NCBI GenBank assembly: GCA_007120055.1
Contig: SKOL01000160.1
Location: 1-11,703, forward strand
Direction: 5' to 3'
Source of the DNA: Anaerobacillus sp.
Lineage (GTDB): Bacteria; Bacillota; Bacilli; Bacillales_H; Anaerobacillaceae
DNA: 11,703 nucleotides
Below, piece by piece: positions 6,760 through 11,703 of the stretch (position 1 is the first letter of the stretch; every line of letters begins with the position of its first letter). The position numbers and the translations under genes were made by a program. The notes under the pieces were generated by a model. The model was given only the letters and a program-made list of their open reading frames with translations. It was not told the origin of the DNA and did no database searches.

Positions 6760-8388
6760 TCATTTTAAAAAGATTAATTTATGTTTTTCATTTAATTGTA
6801 GTGGCAGCTCAAATAATCGCTCTATAAAATCAAAACCATACTCATTAACGTATTTGACAATATTTAAACTACGTTCTTGTAAACCACCATAAGGTATTAC
6901 ATTCGCTTCAATAAGGTCGAAATTTAAGAGCTCATGCTCATAGTTTTGTCGAACACTTTTTTCTAGTCTTCGTGCTAGAAAGGTAATTTCTTTTTTTAGC
7001 ATTCGTTCATTTTTATGTGCCATAGCTTCCAACCCTTTATCATAAACAGCCACAAGATCTTTTAAAGGTTGATGAATTCTTTCCACATCACTAAGGACTT
7101 CGTGTAACGTTTCCTCAATTTGTTCTTTTTCATCCCAAAAAGATAGCTGACCACGAACAGATGTAACACCTTTTATCATCACTTCTTCGGCTAATAAGCC
7201 AAACTGTGCTAATGTTTTTTCAACCTTTGGTTCGATCAGTGTTATTGAAAGTCTCGGAACAACTGGTGGCACTTTATAATTGAACAAATGAAATACTTCT
7301 TTTAAAGTTGCCCAATAGGCAACCTCTCCAGGCCCCGCAACAAAAGTTAATACTGGTAAAAGGAATTCTTGCATTAACGGCCTCGTCACAACATTGTTAC
7401 TAAAGTTTTGAGGCTCTTTTACTAAAAGCTCGAGAAGTTCAGTTTCAGAAAAATGAACGTATCCTCTTTTATCTGCAAAGTGGCCATCTTTCGTTTTTTG
7501 TAACAACAACCTAGTTCCGTTCAAGTGATAAAACAAATGCGAGTTGTTCTCACTTCGCTCAATCGGTTCTCCATACCCTTGGTTGTAAAGGGCATTCGCT
7601 CCATTTAAAAACATTTCATTTAAACGCTCATTTTTCTTAATTAACTGTTCAAAAAAGGGAACTTCTAACTTTCTAAACTCTTCATCATGAGCATCAAGTA
7701 AGACAATTCCGCTTCTCTTACATAATCCATGAATGAGAAAACTAAAAAGGTCGGTATAAGTCTTACTTTCTTGAAGTGATTTTTCAATCAACTCTTTAAG
7801 TTCAACCGTATTTTCTGTTTCCTTATTATCGCGAAGAACTTCTTCAATAAGTTTATTGATCGCATGCTTATCAATATGTATATCCGAAACTGATTGCTTC
7901 AAATCATTTTGTTGCTCAACTTTACGTTTAAACAGTTTTGCTACTTTAACACTATGTACGTGATTAACTTCATCAAAATCGTGATCTTCCCCAGCAATCC
8001 AAAAGACCGGAACTACAGGGATACCCAACTTTTCCTCCTGCTCTTTCGCTTGCTGAACGATTGTAATGATTTTATGTATCGTGTAAAGCGGGCCAGTTAA
8101 CACTCCAGCTTGTTGACCACCAACAACAGTTACTGAGTTTCGTTTTAATAGCTTCTCTATATTAACAACGGTCTCACTTGAACAATTATATTTTTGATTA
8201 AATGCTAATAGTCGTTTCGTAATTTTACTTCTTTCATAGTCACGCGTCTGTAATTCTTTTGATCTTCTTATGTAGTTATCCGATTTGTGATAAGGGTAGT
8301 CAAAAAAAGATTCAATTTGAGATGCACCCTCAAAATAATCCTCCATTAATTTGGAATTTCTTTTATGATTTATTTCTACTACCTCCAA
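6760..8388 (-). CDS. bshC: Bacillithiol biosynthesis cysteine-adding protein BshC
   Basis: A 542-residue cytoplasmic protein assigned to the last step of bacillithiol synthesis, addition of cysteine to glucosaminyl-malate; B. subtilis BshC is about the same length. Conserved stretches are VVGGQQAGVLTGPLYTIHK (88-106) and PVFWIAGEDHDFDEVNH (127-143) of the nucleotide-binding-like core, with a long helical, coiled-coil-like segment in the last quarter. The frame opens at TTG 8388 with AGGTGG 6 bases upstream. The resulting N-terminus (MEVVEI..., TTG read as Met) aligns with the family, and the next in-frame ATG (8346) would lose those residues. It sits between panE and mraZ as in B. subtilis. 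A candidate promoter and a palindrome lie upstream, a terminator downstream. Confidence 0.95.
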   Translation of the reverse strand: MEVVEINHKRNSKLMEDYFEGASQIESFFDYPYHKSDNYIRRSKELQTRDYERSKITKRLLAFNQKYNCSSETVVNIEKLLKRNSVTVVGGQQAGVLTGPLYTIHKIITIVQQAKEQEEKLGIPVVPVFWIAGEDHDFDEVNHVHSVKVAKLFKRKVEQQNDLKQSVSDIHIDKHAINKLIEEVLRDNKETENTVELKELIEKSLQESKTYTDLFSFLIHGLCKRSGIVLLDAHDEEFRKLEVPFFEQLIKKNERLNEMFLNGANALYNQGYGEPIERSENNSHLFYHLNGTRLLLQKTKDGHFADKRGYVHFSETELLELLVKEPQNFSNNVVTRPLMQEFLLPVLTFVAGPGEVAYWATLKEVFHLFNYKVPPVVPRLSITLIEPKVEKTLAQFGLLAEEVMIKGVTSVRGQLSFWDEKEQIEETLHEVLSDVERIHQPLKDLVAVYDKGLEAMAHKNERMLKKEITFLARRLEKSVRQNYEHELLNFDLIEANVIPYGGLQERSLNIVKYVNEYGFDFIERLFELPLQLNEKHKLIFLK

Positions 8389-8450
8389 GCTATTCCACCT
8401 CTCTTTCTTATGTGAGTGAATTTCATAATCACCTAAATTGAGCCATATAA

Positions 8451-8494
8451 AAATATATGTAGTTGCGAACGATTTAGCGAAACTACATATATTT
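8451..8494. repeat. Perfect 14-bp inverted repeat in the bshC upstream region
   Basis: AAATATATGTAGTT (8451-8464) and AACTACATATATTT (8481-8494) are perfect inverse complements around a 16-base spacer. On the minus strand the second arm runs into five T. It lies 62 bases before the bshC start and downstream of the candidate promoter at 8575-8604. It could be a weak terminator of upstream readthrough, a leader hairpin or an operator. The stem is A+T-rich. Confidence 0.55.
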
Positions 8495-8574
8495 ACTTAA
8501 TGGCGATAATATTGAATTATGAAATTCATTAATGTAAAAATAAATTGTAGGTTGGTTTGTTTGTAAATAGTTAG

Positions 8575-8604
8575 AGTATAGCACGGGATTAATTATTTCG
8601 CCAA
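8575..8604 (-). promoter_or_regulatory. Candidate sigma-A promoter for bshC
   Basis: Minus strand: TTGGCG (8604-8599), 18-base spacer, then TATACT (8580-8575), preceded by TG one base before, making an extended -10. Transcription would start near 8568 and leave a leader of about 180 bases containing the palindrome at 8451-8494. No experimental support. Confidence 0.45.
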
Positions 8605-8628
8605 CAAAGCTCCTTTATGTCCTTAAAC

Positions 8629-9015
8629 TTATGTTGTTAAGACAATACGCACAAATAAACCGTATATACTCAACAAAAAATAAGCAACGAAAAATAGTAA
8701 GAAGTTAAACCGTAAAATTCCTTTAAACAATTTTCCTAACTGGATATCATGCTGCAATTTCCAATGAATGACTGTAAAAATAATTGCTACTAAAAGAACG
8801 GTAGTAATTATTAACCAAAAATAGGATTCTCCCCATATTTCTAGAGCGATATAATAAACCGAAAAAATAAATAAAATCGTTGAACCGTCTACCGCTAACT
8901 TCAAAGACGCTTTTTTATTTTTAGTTCTTTTTACGTTGACAATATAAATTAAATAAAAGGCAAAAACCGGTAATGTTATAAATGTAGCTAAAATTGAAGC
9001 AAAAACGTTACTCAT
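8629..9015 (-). CDS. Small four-helix membrane protein, DUF3397-like
   Basis: A 128-residue integral membrane protein with four predicted helices (about 5-27, 43-61, 65-83 and 101-124) and a basic loop after the first (KRTKNKK, 29-35). Size, layout and position between panE and bshC match the DUF3397 family of Bacillaceae, which has no known function. The frame is open back to 9153, but that extension runs antiparallel to nothing and instead overlaps panE heavily. The ATG at 9015 has AAGGGGG 6 bases upstream and gives a normal membrane protein start. It overlaps the end of panE by 8 bases (ATGAGTAA), so the pair is probably co-transcribed and translationally coupled. The family name is from memory of context and topology, not a search. 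Confidence 0.75.
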   Translation of the reverse strand: MSNVFASILATFITLPVFAFYLIYIVNVKRTKNKKASLKLAVDGSTILFIFSVYYIALEIWGESYFWLIITTVLLVAIIFTVIHWKLQHDIQLGKLFKGILRFNFLLFFVAYFLLSIYGLFVRIVLTT

Positions 9016-9928
9016 CGCCTTCCCCCTTTCTTTGTAACTGCATTCCTTTAATACTATTGTATACAAATAAGTTATTTGGCAAGGATAGCCCCTGCTCGTC
9101 TGCCTTTTCGAGTATGAACCCACTAATAGCATCAATTTCCGTTTGTCTACCATCTATAATGTCTTTCGCCATCGAAGATTGGTTTTGAGCGGTTTTTTCG
9201 CAAATTTTAACAATATTATCCCAATCATTATCGTTACATTTAATTACGAGTGATATTTCCTCAAATAATTTTTTCATCAATTGAAAATAATAACTATTTT
9301 TTATGAGCATTCCATTTCTCACATTAAAAATGGCAGTGAGAGGGTTTATGACCCCATTAACGACTAATTTTTTTTCCATAATCTCTAACCAATTTTCGTG
9401 CTGCGATGTAGAAAACTTAACAGTGTTTAAAGCATTCCACAAGTTATAACTTAGGACACTTTTTTGTTGATAGCAGCCAATCTTTAGTTCGCCCTCACCA
9501 GTATGACACACTTCATTATCAGACTTTTTTAACGCCCCATGCTCAACAATTCCGATAAATATATTATCTATTTTACAAGTCAACCTATTTAAAAGCTTTA
9601 CATGCCCCATCCCATTTTGTAAAAAAACGACAGATTTCATTTTATCACTAGATTTTAAAATATGAGGAAAAATTTTTTGTAAATGATACTCTTTAACAGC
9701 CACAAAAACAACCTCATCATCGAATTGTTCAACTTCAGAACAAACAACAGCTTCTACATCATATTTTTTAACAACTTTTCCTTTCCTTAAAATTAAGCCT
9801 TCTCTATTTAACTTTCTCGCTTGTGCTTTTGTTCTCGTATAAATTTTAACATTTATACGTAACTCGCTTAAGTACGCAGCAAAAAGAAGCCCTATAGAAC
9901 CTCCACCGATAATTCCAATAGTATTCAT
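9008..9928 (-). CDS. panE: 2-dehydropantoate 2-reductase family protein
   Basis: A 306-residue NADPH-dependent enzyme of the ketopantoate reductase family, orthologous by position to B. subtilis YlbQ. It would reduce ketopantoate to pantoate for pantothenate and coenzyme A synthesis. The N-terminal Rossmann motif is IGIIGGGSIGLLFAAYL (4-20). LQNGMGH (103-109), KLVVNGVINPLTAI (187-200, with the presumed catalytic Lys187 and Asn191/Asn195) and the C-terminal DGRQTEIDAISG (259-270) fit the family. The ATG at 9928 has GGAGG 4 bases upstream. Catalytic numbering is by motif, and this family contains paralogues with other substrates, so the exact reaction is less certain than the family. It overlaps the next gene by 8 bases and is divergent from ylbP. 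Confidence 0.88.
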   Translation of the reverse strand: MNTIGIIGGGSIGLLFAAYLSELRINVKIYTRTKAQARKLNREGLILRKGKVVKKYDVEAVVCSEVEQFDDEVVFVAVKEYHLQKIFPHILKSSDKMKSVVFLQNGMGHVKLLNRLTCKIDNIFIGIVEHGALKKSDNEVCHTGEGELKIGCYQQKSVLSYNLWNALNTVKFSTSQHENWLEIMEKKLVVNGVINPLTAIFNVRNGMLIKNSYYFQLMKKLFEEISLVIKCNDNDWDNIVKICEKTAQNQSSMAKDIIDGRQTEIDAISGFILEKADEQGLSLPNNLFVYNSIKGMQLQRKGEGDE

Positions 9929-9996
9929 TGAACCTCCACCTTCATTTCATTTGGCTCTTATCAATTCATAAAAAACAGCCCTTCCATTTAAAATAA

Positions 9997-10005
9997 ATTA
10001 TAGCA
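9997..10005 (-). promoter_or_regulatory. Candidate extended -10 promoter for panE
   Basis: On the minus strand TGCTATAAT is a perfect extended -10 element, about 70 bases before the panE ATG. No good -35 hexamer is seen at the right distance, which extended -10 promoters can tolerate. Confidence 0.5.
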
Positions 10006-10070
10006 TTACTACTAAACCAAAGTACTATAAAATTAACAAATCTTTCATCCCTTTATACACCCTTCAATAA

Positions 10071-10297
10071 CGAGGTAACGTCACCATCTAACATGGAAAA
10101 GAACGAGCAATTTCCCTCTCTTCGTTGTAAAGCCACTGACCTCAATTACATCATGAGTAACTTCATAGAGAATACATCATAGAGCTTTGCGACGAGTAAC
10201 CGCAGGAGCATATTCTAACGAATCTCAGAGGCTCGTTCACGAAATCATCCGCCTTTTTTCATACAAAACCTTCATGTTGATATTTCATCACCAAAGG
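10071..10297. repeat. Modular intergenic repeat, copy 2
   Basis: Second copy of the element at 131-386, in the same orientation, lying in the 511-base gap between divergent panE and ylbP. Block order here is end hairpin, E (10107-10131), A (10136-10157), B (10183-10211), C (10227-10239), D (10252-10276), end block (10270-10297). Blocks B, C and D are identical to copy 1 while the spacers between them are diverged. GAACGAG (10101-10107) is complementary to CTCGTTC (10232-10238), enclosing blocks E, A and B. As in copy 1, block D includes CCTTTTTTC. The rest of the gap, apart from the promoters listed, shows nothing recognisable. Confidence 0.85.
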
Positions 10298-10368
10298 GAT
10301 TGAAAATAAGGTACATTTTATTTGCATTTTAATAATTTTTTTAATAAATTTAAATTTATAGACAACTA

Positions 10369-10374
10369 TATAAT
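10369..10374 (+). promoter_or_regulatory. Candidate -10 element for ylbP
   Basis: TATAAT stands 65 bases before the ylbP start in a very A+T-rich stretch. The hexamer 17 bases upstream (AAATTT) is a poor -35. A TAGACA at 10359-10364 with a downstream TAGTAA or TAAAAT is an alternative. The assignment is weak. Confidence 0.3.
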
Positions 10375-10439
10375 GTTTTTGTAGTAAAATAAGAATGTAA
10401 AGGTTTTAAAAATTCAAAATTTGATGTGGAGGGGAAATT

Positions 10440-10913
10440 ATGGAAAATTTAGAAATTAAGCGCTTACTAATTAATTATAAAACTCTAGAGGAGTTTGAAA
10501 ATTTCAGAGAGTATGGCGCTCAGGAGTTATCAATGAAAGAAGACTTAAGAGCCAACATCATTGAAGGTGATAGCGAGTCTCCTTTTTACGGAATCTACTA
10601 CGGCAATAAATTAGTAGCTAGAATGAGCTTATATCGAATTGATAAAAAATATGATTTTTACTTTGAACCGAAGCAAGATTATTTAGAATTATGGAAATTA
10701 GAAGTTTTAGAGCCTTATCGTGGCAAAGGTCTCGGCGAAGCTTTAGTTAACTTTGCAAAAAGTTTCAAACTACCAGTTAAAACAAACGCTCGTCAACGTT
10801 CAGATGAATTCTGGACAAAAATGGACTTTAGCGGTCTTACATACCAACAGGAAAGGGACCGTGGCGAAAATCCTTATGTGTGGTTTCCAGAAGGCGTTAG
10901 TGAACAAGAATAA
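10440..10913 (+). CDS. ylbP: GNAT-family N-acetyltransferase YlbP
   Basis: A 157-residue acetyl-CoA-dependent acetyltransferase closely resembling B. subtilis YlbP (about 160 residues), whose substrate is not known to me. The acetyl-CoA-binding motif A is at 87-103 (LEVLEPYRGKGLGEALV), with the R/Q-x-x-G-x-G/A pyrophosphate loop RGKGLG at 94-99. The N-terminal RLLINYKTLEEF (8-19) and the block NIIEGDSESPFYGIYYG (39-55) are typical of the YlbP group. The ATG at 10440 has GGAGGGG 5 bases upstream. It is the only plus-strand gene here, divergent from panE and convergent with gerR, and ends before a bidirectional terminator. Confidence 0.9.
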   Translation: MENLEIKRLLINYKTLEEFENFREYGAQELSMKEDLRANIIEGDSESPFYGIYYGNKLVARMSLYRIDKKYDFYFEPKQDYLELWKLEVLEPYRGKGLGEALVNFAKSFKLPVKTNARQRSDEFWTKMDFSGLTYQQERDRGENPYVWFPEGVSEQE

Positions 10914-10961
10914 AGGCGAAAGTCCTCAGTGGTACTCTAATTTTCTTAACGTATAAAAAAC

Positions 10962-10989
10962 AAGGGATTGACATTCATGTCAATCCCTT
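10962..10989. terminator. Bidirectional intrinsic terminator between ylbP and gerR
   Basis: AAGGGATTGACA/TGTCAATCCCTT is a perfect 12-bp stem with a TTCA loop. On the plus strand it is followed by TTACTTTT, on the minus strand by GTTTTTT. It lies between two convergent genes, 48 bases after the ylbP stop and 28 bases from the gerR stop, so it can end transcription from both sides. Confidence 0.9.
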
Positions 10990-11017
10990 TACTTTTGAAC
11001 TTGAGTGAGTTTCATGA

Positions 11018-11602
11018 TTAATTTTTCGTTACAGACATTTGTTTAGCACGGTCCATTATGTCTATTAATAATTTATAATCTTGCTTCATCGTTTCATAAT
11101 TTTCTTGGAGATCCAAAAGAGCCTTCTCTAATTTTTCTTTTTCATTAGAAAGGTCAGCGACTGTTTGTTTCAACTCTCTATTCTCGCTTTCGATATCGTC
11201 ATTTGACGATAACAAATCTTTTTTAGCTACTAGAAAATTAATGACATCGTCTATACTGACATTTTCCGTGGGCATTTCGTTTTTCGCTACTTCCAACTTC
11301 GGCTTTATTACTTCTGCAATCTCTTCTGATACTTCAACATCACAATCTTTATGTTCATCAGAAAGTTTCGTTTTCTTTAAGTTCTTTCTCTGTTTTTTAG
11401 CAATCGCAATCGCAGCATCATATTTTTTTCTTACACAAGAATTCCATCTAAATCCACAAGCAGCAGCAGTCCTTGATAAGCGTTCCCCAACCTCTTCAAA
11501 AGCAGATAATTGAGTACTCCCTTCACGGATATGCCTTAACACGACTTCAGCTAACACTAAGTCTTCATCATTTGTCCAAGCATCTTGACGAACGATAGAC
11601 AT
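11018..11602 (-). CDS. gerR: RsfA/GerR-family sporulation transcriptional regulator
   Basis: A 194-residue protein with an N-terminal Myb/SANT-like DNA-binding domain (about 5-62) carrying [20 protein letters not shown] (5-24) and the signature [19 protein letters not shown] (43-61), as in RsfA-family regulators. A basic linker (69-79) and acidic stretch follow, then a C-terminal coiled coil (about 135-185). Position next to ylbP identifies it as the orthologue of B. subtilis YlbO, renamed GerR, a sigma-E-dependent mother-cell regulator affecting spore germination. RsfA itself, a prespore regulator, is the paralogous alternative and is longer in B. subtilis. The ATG at 11602 has GGAGGG 5 bases upstream. 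A weak sigma-E-like promoter lies in front of it. Confidence 0.85.
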   Translation of the reverse strand: MSIVRQDAWTNDEDLVLAEVVLRHIREGSTQLSAFEEVGERLSRTAAACGFRWNSCVRKKYDAAIAIAKKQRKNLKKTKLSDEHKDCDVEVSEEIAEVIKPKLEVAKNEMPTENVSIDDVINFLVAKKDLLSSNDDIESENRELKQTVADLSNEKEKLEKALLDLQENYETMKQDYKLLIDIMDRAKQMSVTKN

Positions 11603-11636
11603 GTAATCCCTCCAATTTAAAAATCCTTTTTTACTA

Positions 11637-11665
11637 TCTTTATGCAGATAATAGAAAAGATAGAC
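11637..11665 (-). promoter_or_regulatory. Possible sigma-E promoter of gerR
   Basis: Minus strand: GTCTATC (11665-11659), a 14-base spacer, then CATAAAGA (11644-11637). Spacing and -35 resemble the spoVD promoter (GTCTATT, 14 bases, CATACATT), but the -10 matches CATACAHT at only about 5 of 8 positions. The element coincides with an 8-bp inverted repeat CTATCTTT/AAAGATAG (11634-11641/11656-11663). Expression of B. subtilis gerR from sigma-E makes it plausible. Confidence 0.4.
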
Positions 11666-11703
11666 TCTTTTGATCTATTAAGAATGTTCAAAAATTCCGG
11701 AAA

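Noticed and set aside
8619..8643. Hairpin GTCCTTAA/TTAAGAC across the DUF3397-like stop codon as a terminator
   Set aside because: The stem is short with a bulge and no T run follows on the minus strand.
9016..9153. N-terminal extension of the DUF3397-like gene to 9153
   Set aside because: It lies entirely within panE coding sequence in another frame and adds a non-membrane leader. The ATG at 9015 has a strong ribosome binding site.
1..11703. Mobile element, defence system, toxin-antitoxin or novel gene cluster
   Set aside because: All long frames are accounted for by conserved core genes in standard Bacillaceae order. No transposase, integrase, CRISPR repeat, tRNA or rRNA was seen.

Overview
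The window is a low-G+C stretch of a Bacillaceae chromosome. Sporulation genes (spoVD, a gerR-like regulator), the bacillithiol gene bshC and the Bacillus-type gene order point to an endospore-forming Bacillus relative. I cannot name the species. The gene order gerR (ylbO) - ylbP - panE (ylbQ) - bshC - mraZ - rsmH - ftsL - pbpB - spoVD - (murE) is the classical start of the division and cell-wall (dcw) cluster. Everything except ylbP is on the minus strand.

Right to left, in the direction of transcription. gerR (11602-11018) is a mother-cell sporulation regulator and converges on ylbP, a plus-strand acetyltransferase, with a bidirectional terminator between them. A 511-base gap separates ylbP from the divergent panE. 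It holds candidate promoters for both and one copy of a modular intergenic repeat. panE overlaps a small four-helix membrane protein of unknown role (DUF3397-like) by 8 bases. A 240-base gap with a candidate promoter and a perfect 14-bp inverted repeat leads to bshC, which ends in an intrinsic terminator. The division operon then begins: mraZ, preceded by 10-bp-phased MraZ boxes, then rsmH, ftsL, pbpB (PBP2B) and spoVD, and the first codons of murE at the left edge.

mraZ, rsmH, ftsL and pbpB serve vegetative division: MraZ sets operon expression, RsmH methylates 16S rRNA, and FtsL and PBP2B are divisome partners for septal peptidoglycan. spoVD has its own match to a sigma-E promoter, so it can be expressed in the mother cell for spore-cortex synthesis. 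It keeps exactly two cysteines near the active site, at the positions of the redox-controlled pair of B. subtilis SpoVD.

I found no mobile element, phage, CRISPR, toxin-antitoxin or defence system. The coding content is ordinary core genome. The less ordinary material is non-coding: a two-copy modular repeat flanking the roughly 9.7-kb minus-strand block, an ftsL-pbpB hairpin whose arm has a second possible partner inside ftsL, and a palindrome in the bshC leader. Several track starts were corrected (spoVD, rsmH, mraZ, DUF3397). pbpB and bshC use TTG and spoVD uses GTG.
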